Assembly: GCA_003517285.1 (NCBI GenBank)
Contig: DPAW01000134.1
Span: forward strand, 1 to 9,369
Length of the DNA: 9,369 bases
DNA from: Verrucomicrobiales bacterium
GTDB taxonomy: Bacteria; Verrucomicrobiota; Verrucomicrobiia; Limisphaerales; UBA1100
Direction: 5' to 3'
A program made the position numbers and the translations under genes. A model generated the notes under the pieces. That model saw only the letters and a program-made list of their open reading frames with translations, searched no databases and was not told where the DNA came from. Shown here one piece after another: positions 1 through 6,116 of this stretch; the stretch's first letter is position 1, and every line of letters starts with the position of its first letter.

Positions 1-1078
1 TATCGCGTCGTTGTTGTATAAATTCTCTCCGGAAGAAATGCGGATGGTGATGATTGATCCCAAGGTCGTGGAGTTGCAGATGTACAACAAGCTGCCGCAC
101 CTTGTGGTGCCTGTGGTGACCGACCCGAAGAAAGTGATCCTTGCCCTGCGCTGGGTGGTGCAGGAGATGGAGAAACGCTACAAGATTTTCGCACAGGAAA
201 ACGTGAAAAACATCCACGCTTTCAATAAACGTTCACCCAAGAAACCGTTGCCGGAATCCGAGCCGGAGTTGCCGCTCTTTGGCGGTGCCGAAGAACGGGT
301 CGAGGCTGGTCAGGACGGCTTTGCCGTGGAGATCGATGAGGAGATCACCGTACCGCGTGAGCAAGAATTGGAGATTCCCGACAAGCTCAGCTATATCGTC
401 GTAGTGATTGATGAGCTGGCCGATCTCATGCTTACCGCGCCGGCAGAGGTGGAGAACGCCATCGCGCGCATCACGCAAATGGCTCGCGCCGCCGGCATTC
501 ACTGTATCGTGGCCACCCAACGCCCGAGCGTGAAGGTGATTACCGGCGTGATCAAAGCAAACATCCCAAGCCGCATCGCCTTCCAGGTGGCGTCCAAGAT
601 TGATAGTCGTGTGATTCTCGATGAGATGGGCGCGGAGAAACTGCTCGGCAAAGGCGACATGCTCTATCAACCCCCCGGCGCGCCCAAACCCATCCGCGCG
701 CAGGGCCCGTTGGTGGAGGATCATGAGATCGAGCAGATCGTCGACTTCATTGCCGAACAAGGCAAACCGAGTTATGAGATGGAAATCCATCAACAACTTT
801 CCAAACCCACCGCCGTGCTGGATGCCGCGCCTAGCGATGAGGAGGAAGAACTCATCCAGCAATGCATCGAGGTCATCCGCAGTGAGCAAAAAGCCAGTGT
901 TTCCAAGCTCCAACGCCGACTGCGTTTGGGATACAATCGCGCCGCGCGTCTGATGGATGAACTTGAAGATCGTGGCATTGTGGGGCCCGCACAAGGCAAT
1001 GAACCCCGAGAAATTCTCATCGACCTTGATGGCACCGGCGCCGATGGCCGCGGCCAGACGATGCATACGATGGTGTAA
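1..1078 (+). CDS. ftsK: DNA translocase FtsK, C-terminal part (5' end outside window)
   Basis: FtsK is a hexameric, ATP-driven DNA pump anchored at the division septum. It clears chromosome termini and activates XerCD recombination at dif. The reading frame is open from base 2 to the TAA at 1076-1078 and has no believable start, so this is the last ~358 residues of a larger protein; the membrane segments and Walker A motif lie upstream of the window. Visible are the RecA-like motor phrases MIDPK and ELQMYN near the left edge, Walker B VVVIDELADLM (about residues 133-143), the FtsK/SpoIIIE signatures ATQRPSV and KANIPSRIAF, and KIDSRVILD followed by LLGKGDMLY. The last ~65 residues (from DEEEELIQQ to REILI) match the winged-helix gamma domain that reads KOPS/SRS sequences. 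An acidic, proline-rich insert of about 50 residues precedes Walker B. FtsK rather than a conjugative TraB/Tra pump is indicated by the gamma domain. Confidence 0.96.
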   Translation, partial: IASLLYKFSPEEMRMVMIDPKVVELQMYNKLPHLVVPVVTDPKKVILALRWVVQEMEKRYKIFAQENVKNIHAFNKRSPKKPLPESEPELPLFGGAEERVEAGQDGFAVEIDEEITVPREQELEIPDKLSYIVVVIDELADLMLTAPAEVENAIARITQMARAAGIHCIVATQRPSVKVITGVIKANIPSRIAFQVASKIDSRVILDEMGAEKLLGKGDMLYQPPGAPKPIRAQGPLVEDHEIEQIVDFIAEQGKPSYEMEIHQQLSKPTAVLDAAPSDEEEELIQQCIEVIRSEQKASVSKLQRRLRLGYNRAARLMDELEDRGIVGPAQGNEPREILIDLDGTGADGRGQTMHTMV

Positions 1079-1084
1079 TTTGCT

Positions 1085-1112
1085 TTGCCCACGCGCATAG
1101 TGGGCGTAGATT
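1085..1112 (+). promoter_or_regulatory. Candidate leaderless promoter for the GYF/cNMP gene
   Basis: TTGCCC (1085-1090), a 16-base spacer, then TAGATT (1107-1112) lie directly before the ATG at 1119. Only six bases separate the -10-like hexamer from the start codon, so transcription would begin at or next to the ATG. No Shine-Dalgarno sequence is visible. A small inverted repeat, GCCCAC/GTGGGC (1087-1092 and 1100-1105), sits inside the spacer and has no T-run after it, so it is more likely part of the promoter region than a terminator for ftsK. This is inferred from pattern only. Confidence 0.4.
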
Positions 1113-1118
1113 ACCTTC

Positions 1119-1841
1119 ATGGCAGAATTGCCCAACATGCAGCGAACCTACAAGGTGTGGGCGGCTGATGATGTGGTCTATGGGCCGATCGATTTTCCGC
1201 TCCTCTCCCAATGGGTGCGTGAGGCCCGGGTGGCCCGCGATAACTGGGTGTTCACCGAGCAGACTGAGAGCTGGGCCCGCGCAGCTGATTTGCCGGAGCT
1301 CGGCCTGCACTTTGAAGAGGCAGGCGGACTCCTTAAGCCCGGCACCATCGACGGCCCTATTGATCCGCTCATCCCCGGCGTGCCCGTGGGTACCTTGCAG
1401 CAGGTGGATATTTTTAAGAACATGACCGACTGCCAACGCGGCCGGTTTGCCCAATGCATGGAGGTGCAAAAGTTCACCAAGTTTGAACCCTTAGTGAAGG
1501 AAGGGGATCCCGGTGGAGCGTTGTACATCGTGCTGGAAGGCATGGTGCGTGTGCGCAAGATGATCAGCGGCCGCGAAGATGTGCTGGCCACACTTGGCGC
1601 CGGCGAGATGTTTGGCGAGATGTCCCTGTTCGATGATTCCAAACGCTCGGCAGATATTGTGGCCAATAGCGATGGCGTGTTGTTGCGGCTCAGCCTCGAT
1701 GTGATGCAGCGCATGGTGGATAAACAGCCGGAAGTCGTCGTGCCATTCCTCGTGGAGGTGGCCAAGAAAATGGCCGAACGCATCCGGGCCGACAACGAGC
1801 GGCACAAGAAGGACACGATCCTGATGCAGTCCCGCCGATAA
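1119..1841 (+). CDS. GYF-like/cyclic nucleotide-binding domain fusion protein
   Basis: A 240-residue soluble protein with two recognisable parts. Residues ~8-65 (YKVW...YGPIDFPLLSQWV...W...WARAADLPEL) look like the bacterial GYF_2-type module, a small W/GP-containing domain thought to bind peptides or partner proteins. Residues ~95-215 form a cyclic nucleotide-binding (CRP/PKA-type) beta-barrel: VDIFKNM at the start, LYIVLEGMVRV in the middle, and a phosphate-binding cassette FGEMSLFDDSKRSA (165-178). The cassette keeps the FGE and the Arg-Ser (R176, S177) that contact the cyclic phosphate in CRP. A basic, probably helical tail follows. There is no C-terminal helix-turn-helix, kinase, channel or other output domain, so it is not a CRP-type transcription factor; a scaffold or second-messenger adaptor is my inference. 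The start at 1119 fits the promoter spacing; an in-frame ATG at 1137 is the alternative. It ends 6 bases from the convergent hydrolase gene. Confidence 0.85.
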   Translation: MAELPNMQRTYKVWAADDVVYGPIDFPLLSQWVREARVARDNWVFTEQTESWARAADLPELGLHFEEAGGLLKPGTIDGPIDPLIPGVPVGTLQQVDIFKNMTDCQRGRFAQCMEVQKFTKFEPLVKEGDPGGALYIVLEGMVRVRKMISGREDVLATLGAGEMFGEMSLFDDSKRSADIVANSDGVLLRLSLDVMQRMVDKQPEVVVPFLVEVAKKMAERIRADNERHKKDTILMQSRR

Positions 1842-1847
1842 CCGGCG
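1833..1847. terminator. Small GC hairpin spanning the convergent gene ends
   Basis: CGCCG (1833-1837), a five-base loop (1838-1842) and CGGCG (1843-1847) form a perfect five-pair stem. The stop codon of the plus-strand gene falls in and next to the loop, and the stop codon of the minus-strand gene begins right after the stem. There is no T-run on either side, so an intrinsic terminator is weakly supported. The near-zero gap between converging genes still makes some shared termination signal likely. Confidence 0.3.
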
Positions 1848-2639
1848 TTACAACGTGATCACGTCGCCGTCATTCAGGAATGTATGCTGCAGATCGCCCA
1901 GAGCCGCGGCGGCTTGCGCCTGCATGCCCTTTAGATCCGCTCGATAGGGCCGCGACAAGTGCGTGAATGCTACCTGCCCAATGTGGCTCTCCGGTTGATC
2001 CTTCAGGTACGCGAACAATTCATCCGGCTCCACATGCGCCAGTTCGCAGACCAATAAATCCACCGGTTGAGTCAGCAACGGTTTCAGATCCTCCAGCCCG
2101 CCAATATCCGCTGAGTGAGCAATGCGCGTGTCCGCATTTTCTAGCACAAAACTGAACGCTTCAAAGCCGGCCGGATATTTCTCGTCAAAGGTGGTCTTGA
2201 GCTGATCCAAATGCGTCGTGAGATGGGGTGTCACCGTGATGCCGCCCACCTGGAAGGAAGTGCTACTTTGCAACGGCTCAAAATTCAGCGCGCACGCCAT
2301 GAGCTCCTCAAAGATATAAGCCGCATCCAGCATGCGGCGCACTGGCTCCACACCTTCGGTCGGCAAATGCACCGCGAGATCACGCGTGCGTTGATCCAGC
2401 CAAAATCCCTGCATGAGCATGAAAAAACCGCCCACATGATCGCAGTGCAAATGGCTCAGAACAATGCCATCGAGGTCATCGGGCTGCACTCCGGCCGCGC
2501 GCAGCCGACGGCTTACCGGCTCACCGCAGTCCAGAAGCAGCGTGCTGTCCTCTAGCTTAAAGAGAAACGCCGAATGCCCCCGGCGATCGCTGGCCCAGCC
2601 GTCGCCCGTGCCGAGTGCCTGAAAGGTAGCCTTGCTCAT
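1848..2639 (-). CDS. Metallo-beta-lactamase-fold hydrolase (RNase Z-like family)
   Basis: A 263-residue MBL-superfamily protein, probably a dinuclear zinc hydrolase in the cytoplasm; no signal peptide is visible. The fold begins with FQALGTGDGW and a beta-strand LLLDCG. The metal-binding signature SHLHCDHVGG supplies H63, H65, D67 and H68. Further likely ligands are H143 in TTHLD, D178 in HSADIGG, and H227 in AFTHLSRP near the C-terminus. The layout, with SADIGG and the late FTHLSRP, matches the RNase Z/phosphodiesterase-like branch rather than true beta-lactamases or glyoxalase II. RNase Z itself is less likely because I do not see its long flexible arm. The substrate cannot be told from sequence. 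It starts at ATG 2639 with no clear Shine-Dalgarno, reads away from rodZ across a 121-base divergent gap, and converges with the cNMP gene. Confidence 0.88.
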   Translation of the reverse strand: MSKATFQALGTGDGWASDRRGHSAFLFKLEDSTLLLDCGEPVSRRLRAAGVQPDDLDGIVLSHLHCDHVGGFFMLMQGFWLDQRTRDLAVHLPTEGVEPVRRMLDAAYIFEELMACALNFEPLQSSTSFQVGGITVTPHLTTHLDQLKTTFDEKYPAGFEAFSFVLENADTRIAHSADIGGLEDLKPLLTQPVDLLVCELAHVEPDELFAYLKDQPESHIGQVAFTHLSRPYRADLKGMQAQAAAALGDLQHTFLNDGDVITL

Positions 2640-2651
2640 GGCGCAGGCCGC

Positions 2652-2681
2652 ACCCTAACGAACAGAGGCCGCTTTTGTAAA
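2652..2681 (-). promoter_or_regulatory. Candidate promoter of the MBL hydrolase
   Basis: On the minus strand TTTACA (2681-2676) is followed after 18 bases by TAGGGT (2657-2652). The -10-like hexamer ends 12 bases before the ATG at 2639, which would give a very short leader of about 5 bases. No ribosome binding site lies in that leader. Inferred from motif and spacing. Confidence 0.4.
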
Positions 2682-2722
2682 CGCTGCATCTGGGGCTGTT
2701 CACAGGACAGTTGGGATAACTT

Positions 2723-2735
2723 TTGATCGGATCAA
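2723..2735. promoter_or_regulatory. Perfect inverted repeat in the divergent intergenic region
   Basis: TTGATC-G-GATCAA is a perfect 6-1-6 inverted repeat. It lies in the 121-base gap between the divergent MBL and rodZ genes, where a -35 element for rodZ would be expected relative to the TACTTT at 2749-2754. This position suits an operator for a dimeric regulator. No regulator gene is adjacent, so the binding partner is unknown. Confidence 0.3.
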
Positions 2736-2748
2736 CCGCCCGGAATTC

Positions 2749-2754
2749 TACTTT
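2749..2754 (+). promoter_or_regulatory. -10-like hexamer before rodZ (leaderless type)
   Basis: TACTTT ends six bases before the GTG start at 2761, the distance expected if the transcript begins at the start codon itself. No convincing -35 hexamer is found at 16-18 bases; the inverted repeat at 2723-2735 occupies that area instead, so the promoter may depend on an activator. Pattern-based only. Confidence 0.33.
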
Positions 2755-2760
2755 CGGGCT

Positions 2761-3285
2761 GTGGCATCCGTTGGCGATCAATTGCGTCAGGCTCGCGAAT
2801 CACAGGAACTCACCATTCCTGAGGTCGTGGACCAGACGAAAATGAAGACCGATCAGGTTCAGGCGCTGGAAAGCGGCGACTGGTCGATCTTTGCCGCGCC
2901 GGTTTACACACGTGGGTTTGTGCGCAACTACGCCACGCTGCTCAAGCTGGATCCGGAGGCTTTGCTCAACGATCTCGATGTGGAGCTGGGGCAAGCCCAG
3001 CCGTCGGCCGCCAAGGCCGATGGCGATTCCCCGTTACGCGCCGGCGTGATCGATGGGCTGATGCTTCATTTTTCCGGCGTGAAATGGCGCGCGGTTATTC
3101 CTATTTTTTTGATTGTGACCATGGCGGTGGGCGGGTTTTTCGCCGCCGATTATTGGCGCGACTATCAATCCCGCGATCATCTCGAAGGCTTGGGCTCCGG
3201 CCTGAACGATGCGCCTGTCCCGGGGGATGAGGATCAACTCCCCGTCATCACCAACGCGCCGCCCCCAGCGGCCAAGGGTTCTTGA
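2761..3285 (+). CDS. rodZ: RodZ-like helix-turn-helix membrane protein (short form)
   Basis: A 174-residue bitopic protein. Residues ~1-70 form the Cro/C1-type helix-turn-helix typical of RodZ (HTH_25): VGDQLRQARE...LTIPEVVDQTKMKTDQVQALE, then the hallmark FAAPVYTRGFVRNYATLLKLDP. A basic stretch (VKWR) leads into one membrane helix at about 112-130 (VIPIFLIVTMAVGGFFAA). The outside part is only ~45 residues, rich in Asp and Pro, and lacks the beta-rich C-terminal domain of E. coli RodZ. RodZ links MreB filaments to the cell-wall elongation machinery, using the HTH as an MreB-binding surface rather than for DNA. The GTG start at 2761 begins exactly at the conserved N-terminus; there is no Shine-Dalgarno. 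Its place just before rimO-pgsA matches RodZ (YmfM) position in other phyla. A DNA-binding membrane regulator remains possible. Confidence 0.8.
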   Translation: MASVGDQLRQARESQELTIPEVVDQTKMKTDQVQALESGDWSIFAAPVYTRGFVRNYATLLKLDPEALLNDLDVELGQAQPSAAKADGDSPLRAGVIDGLMLHFSGVKWRAVIPIFLIVTMAVGGFFAADYWRDYQSRDHLEGLGSGLNDAPVPGDEDQLPVITNAPPPAAKGS

Positions 3286-3309
3286 TTTTCGTGGGCTGCT
3301 CCCTATGCT
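3282..3309 (+). promoter_or_regulatory. Candidate promoter of the rimO-pgsA-pgpA operon
   Basis: TTGATT (3282-3287, overlapping the rodZ stop codon), a 16-base spacer and TATGCT (3304-3309) fill the 33-base gap between rodZ and rimO. The hexamer ends nine bases before the GTG at 3319, so the leader would be a few bases at most. There is no Shine-Dalgarno. Read-through from rodZ is equally possible. Confidence 0.4.
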
Positions 3310-3318
3310 TCCGCGGCT

Positions 3319-4881
3319 GTGCCCAACACCGCGCCCAATCCTGATGCTGCTCCCACGCGTGTGGGTATGATTTCGCTGGGGTGCGCCAAAAATCTGGTGG
3401 ATGCCGAAGTCATGCTCGGTTCGTTGATGGCCGATGGGATGGAGATCACCAATGAGCCGGCGGACGCGGATGCGTTGATCGTCAACACCTGTTCCTTTAT
3501 CGACTCCGCGCAGGAGGAAAGTGTGGATACCATTTTGGAATCGTCCGAGCTGCGGTCGGTGCAGCAGCCCGGACAGGCTTTGATTGTCTCCGGCTGCCTA
3601 CCGCAGCGGTTTCGCAAGGAACTACCCAAACTAATGCCAGAGGTGGATGCCTTTATGGGTGTGGATCAAATCGCCGAGGTGTCGCGCATTGTGCGCGAGG
3701 CGATGGCGCATCGGTCCACGCAACCGGTTGAGGGCGCGCGGCCGGCGCGCAAGAAGAAGCCCGCGGCGCCTAAGAGCGAGATCAATATGCGACCGCAGTA
3801 CGTACCGGATGTGGAGACACCGCGGTTTCGCCTGACCCCGCAGCATTTTGCCTACGTGAAGATCGCCGAGGGCTGTAATCATCCGTGCAGTTTTTGCATT
3901 ATCCCGCGCATGCGCGGCAGCCATCGCAGCCGACAACAGGCGGATATCGTGGCGGAGTCCAAGGAGCTGATTGCTCAAGGCGTTAAGGAGTTGAATCTGA
4001 TTTCCCAGGACTCCACTTACTACGGCATGGACCTTCGGCCCGGTCATCGGCGCACCATTTCATCGCCGGAAAAATTTGCGCGCGCCAATGCGGAATTATC
4101 GGAGGACGCGGCGACGTTGTGTTCGCTGTTGCGGGAATTGAACGCCATCCCCGGCGATTTTTGGATTCGCCTTTTGTACACCCACCCGGCGCACTGGACG
4201 GATGAACTGATCAAGACGATTGCCGAATGCCCAAAGGTGGCCCGTTATGTGGACATGCCGTTGCAGCATATTCATGACACGATGCTCGAGCGGATGCGAC
4301 GTGAAACTGATGGTCAATATATCCGCGATTTGATCGCGCGCATTCGTGAAGGCATTCCCGGTATCGCGATTCGCACGACGTTTATCATTGGATTCCCGGG
4401 CGAGACAGAGAAGCGGTTTGAGACGTTGCTCGATTTTATCCGCGACACAAAATTCGAGCGGTTGGGTGTGTTCGCCTATTCGAAGGAGGACGGCACTCGC
4501 GCCGGCGGCATGCGTGGGCAAATCCCGGTGGAGACCAAGGATGCCCGCTTTGCGGAGGCAATGGCGGCTCAGCGCAAAATCGCACGCGCGAAAGGCAAGG
4601 CGTTGATTGGGAAAAAGCTGAACGTGCTCGCGGAGAAGCTGGCAACGGATAAGGATTTGCAGGGCGCTGATGTGCGTTCCTGGGAACACGGGTTGATTCG
4701 CGATACCAACCGCCGGAGTGCCAAGCTGGTCGATGGCCAATATACCATTGCCCGCGGCGAGGCGGATGCACCGGATATTGATGGCCGCGTGTATGTGCAG
4801 GGCGAATTGCCTGTGGGCGATTTTTCCTGGGTGCGCGTGATTGGGCACACCGATTATGATTTAATTGCCGAGACGGTTTAA
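3319..4881 (+). CDS. rimO: Ribosomal protein S12 methylthiotransferase RimO
   Basis: A radical-SAM enzyme that adds a methylthio group to the conserved aspartate of ribosomal protein S12. Residues ~14-130 are the UPF0004 domain, whose three cysteines (C22 in LGCAKN, C58 in NTCSF, C93 in SGCLPQR) hold the auxiliary 4Fe-4S cluster. The radical-SAM core follows, with C186, C190 and C193 in EGCNHPCSFCIIPR. VDMPLQHIHD, RTTFIIGFPGET and a C-terminal TRAM-like segment complete the family layout. MISLGCAKNLVD and DSTYYGMDL favour RimO over the tRNA enzyme MiaB. At 520 residues it is longer than the usual ~440, owing to an N-terminal Pro/Ala extension, a basic linker (~131-165) and an insert (~240-266). 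The GTG start at 3319 fits the upstream promoter; the internal ATG at 3367 would remove only the low-complexity extension. pgsA follows after 6 bases. Confidence 0.95.
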   Translation: MPNTAPNPDAAPTRVGMISLGCAKNLVDAEVMLGSLMADGMEITNEPADADALIVNTCSFIDSAQEESVDTILESSELRSVQQPGQALIVSGCLPQRFRKELPKLMPEVDAFMGVDQIAEVSRIVREAMAHRSTQPVEGARPARKKKPAAPKSEINMRPQYVPDVETPRFRLTPQHFAYVKIAEGCNHPCSFCIIPRMRGSHRSRQQADIVAESKELIAQGVKELNLISQDSTYYGMDLRPGHRRTISSPEKFARANAELSEDAATLCSLLRELNAIPGDFWIRLLYTHPAHWTDELIKTIAECPKVARYVDMPLQHIHDTMLERMRRETDGQYIRDLIARIREGIPGIAIRTTFIIGFPGETEKRFETLLDFIRDTKFERLGVFAYSKEDGTRAGGMRGQIPVETKDARFAEAMAAQRKIARAKGKALIGKKLNVLAEKLATDKDLQGADVRSWEHGLIRDTNRRSAKLVDGQYTIARGEADAPDIDGRVYVQGELPVGDFSWVRVIGHTDYDLIAETV

Positions 4882-4887
4882 ACCCTG

Positions 4888-5550
4888 ATGAATCTGCCGA
4901 ACAAACTCACGACCTCCCGCTTTACGATCACTATCGTGTTCGTGGTGGTGATGTTGTGGGACACGCTGCCTTACCACACCTCGTGGGCGGCGCTTCTCTT
5001 TTTCATTGGCGGCATGACGGATATTCTGGACGGCTACTTGGCGCGCAGGCACGGCCTGCAAACGGATTTCGGTGCGCTGATGGATCCGCTGGCCGACAAG
5101 GTGCTGGTGTGTGCGGGGTTCATCTTGTTGGTGGGGATGAAAGTGAATCCGGAAACCCAACTGGGTTCTTATCATCTGCCCGAGGCACTGGCTGCGCCGG
5201 GGCCGGAATTGCTAATGCCGGCGTGGATGGTGATTGTGATTGTGGCGCGCGAGTTGGCGATAACCGGCTTGCGGTTGTTGGCGGCCAACAAACAGGTGGT
5301 GTTGCCGGCGGAAAATATCGGCAAACGAAAAACCAATTTTCAGTTTGTGGCGGTGATCTCCATGCTGGTGATCGTGAGTTACCCCGAATGGGGCGTGGGG
5401 TGGGAGAAGTTTTTCGGAGCTGAAATTGCCGGCTGGCCGTGGAGCATTTGGTTTACGCTCATTGCCACTTGGGGTGCGGTGGGGCTCACGCTGGTGTCCG
5501 GCGCGCATTATCTCTGGCAAAACCGCGACCTGTATCTGAAGGACATGTAA
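4888..5550 (+). CDS. pgsA: CDP-diacylglycerol--glycerol-3-phosphate 3-phosphatidyltransferase
   Basis: An integral inner-membrane enzyme that makes phosphatidylglycerol phosphate from CDP-diacylglycerol and glycerol 3-phosphate, the committed step to phosphatidylglycerol and cardiolipin. The complete CDP-alcohol phosphatidyltransferase motif is present: D45, D48-G49, A52-R53, G62, D66 and D70 in DILDGYLARR...DFGALMDPLADK. The start MNLPNKLTTSR and the later phrase VARELAITGLR are typical of PgsA rather than of phosphatidylserine or cardiolipin synthases of the same superfamily. Several hydrophobic segments (about 12-25, 33-43, 73-85, 112-122, 152-164 and 188-206) fit the six-helix fold. At 220 residues it is slightly longer than the usual ~180-200, with an extra hydrophilic loop around 88-108. 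There is a 6-base gap after rimO and a 3-base gap before pgpA. No Shine-Dalgarno is evident, so translation coupled to rimO is likely. Confidence 0.94.
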   Translation: MNLPNKLTTSRFTITIVFVVVMLWDTLPYHTSWAALLFFIGGMTDILDGYLARRHGLQTDFGALMDPLADKVLVCAGFILLVGMKVNPETQLGSYHLPEALAAPGPELLMPAWMVIVIVARELAITGLRLLAANKQVVLPAENIGKRKTNFQFVAVISMLVIVSYPEWGVGWEKFFGAEIAGWPWSIWFTLIATWGAVGLTLVSGAHYLWQNRDLYLKDM

Positions 5551-5553
5551 CGC

Positions 5554-6066
5554 ATGGACCGTCTGATTCTCCTGCTCGCCCGCGGTGGCGGTCTGGGCCT
5601 CGCGCCCAAGGCACCGGGCACGGTGGGCACCTTGGGCGGTTTTCCCCTCACGGCGTTGTTACTGGTACCGGGAAATTTCTGGATCTATCTGGCAGGCTGC
5701 GCGGCCTTGGTGCCGCTCTCGGCGTGGATCTGCGGCGAAGCCGAACGTATCCTCGATTGCGAAGATCCGGGCGAAGTGGTGTTCGATGAAATCATTGCCG
5801 TGCCCATGTGTTTTCTTGGCGTGTTCGCACTCATGACCTTTCAAGGCGAGGGAATGCCCTCCGTGCAGAGTGTGCTGGCGATGCCATGGACGTGGGTCTG
5901 GGCATTGGCGGGATTTGGATTATTTCGCCTATTCGATATATGGAAACCGGGGCCCATTGATCACGCCCAGTCTTTTCGAAAAGGTTGGGGCGTTACGATG
6001 GATGACATTCTTGCCGGCCTCCTTACCGGCGTCATCCTTGGCGGCGTGTATTTCGGTCTCCAATAA
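5554..6066 (+). CDS. pgpA: Phosphatidylglycerophosphatase A
   Basis: Removes the phosphate from phosphatidylglycerol phosphate, the product of the gene just upstream, to give phosphatidylglycerol at the inner membrane. The 170-residue protein carries the PgpA signatures in order: GGGLGLAPKAPGTVGTLGG (11-29), FDEIIAVP with D78 and E79 (77-84), FRLFDIWKPGPI (124-135) and VTMDDILAG with D150 and D151 (147-155). These acidic residues are the likely Mg-binding catalytic set of the family. Four hydrophobic segments fit the membrane topology. It begins three bases after the pgsA stop; the sequence AAGGA near the pgsA end may serve as a somewhat distant ribosome binding site. The pgsA-pgpA pairing makes the assignment firm. 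The gene ends at the TAA at 6064-6066, directly at a hairpin terminator. Confidence 0.93.
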   Translation: MDRLILLLARGGGLGLAPKAPGTVGTLGGFPLTALLLVPGNFWIYLAGCAALVPLSAWICGEAERILDCEDPGEVVFDEIIAVPMCFLGVFALMTFQGEGMPSVQSVLAMPWTWVWALAGFGLFRLFDIWKPGPIDHAQSFRKGWGVTMDDILAGLLTGVILGGVYFGLQ

Positions 6067-6100
6067 AAAAAGGGCCAAGGCGAACTTGTCCCTCTCTTTT
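6065..6100. terminator. Bidirectional intrinsic terminator between pgpA and korB
   Basis: GGG-C-CAAG (6072-6079) pairs with CTTG-T-CCC (6085-6092) around a five-base loop, with one internal mismatch. On the minus strand the stem is followed by seven T residues (complement of 6065-6071) and the loop reads TTCGC, so it is a strong terminator for korB. On the plus strand it is followed by a looser T-rich tail (TCTCTTTT, to 6100) and can stop pgpA transcripts. Confidence 0.75.
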
Positions 6101-6116
6101 GATTGGTGGTGGATGG

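Noticed and set aside
1087..1105. GCCCAC/GTGGGC hairpin as the ftsK terminator
   Set aside because: Six pairs with a 7-base loop but no T-run after it, and it overlaps the best promoter candidate of the next gene.
233..1138. 301-codon open frame on the minus strand opposite ftsK
   Set aside because: It is antisense to an unmistakable FtsK sequence, its translation is rich in His, Arg, Leu and Gly without any domain I know, and long shadow frames are common in high-G+C DNA.
1178..1816. 212-codon minus-strand frame opposite the cNMP gene
   Set aside because: Ser/Arg/Thr-rich shadow of a clear cyclic nucleotide-binding domain; no promoter, RBS or recognisable motif.
2557..2781. 74-codon minus-strand frame across the divergent gap
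   Set aside because: It overlaps the MBL start in another frame as well as the rodZ start, and covers the promoters; it is most likely chance.
4096..4848. 250-codon minus-strand frame opposite rimO
   Set aside because: His/Arg-rich shadow of the RimO radical-SAM and TRAM region, with no domain of its own.
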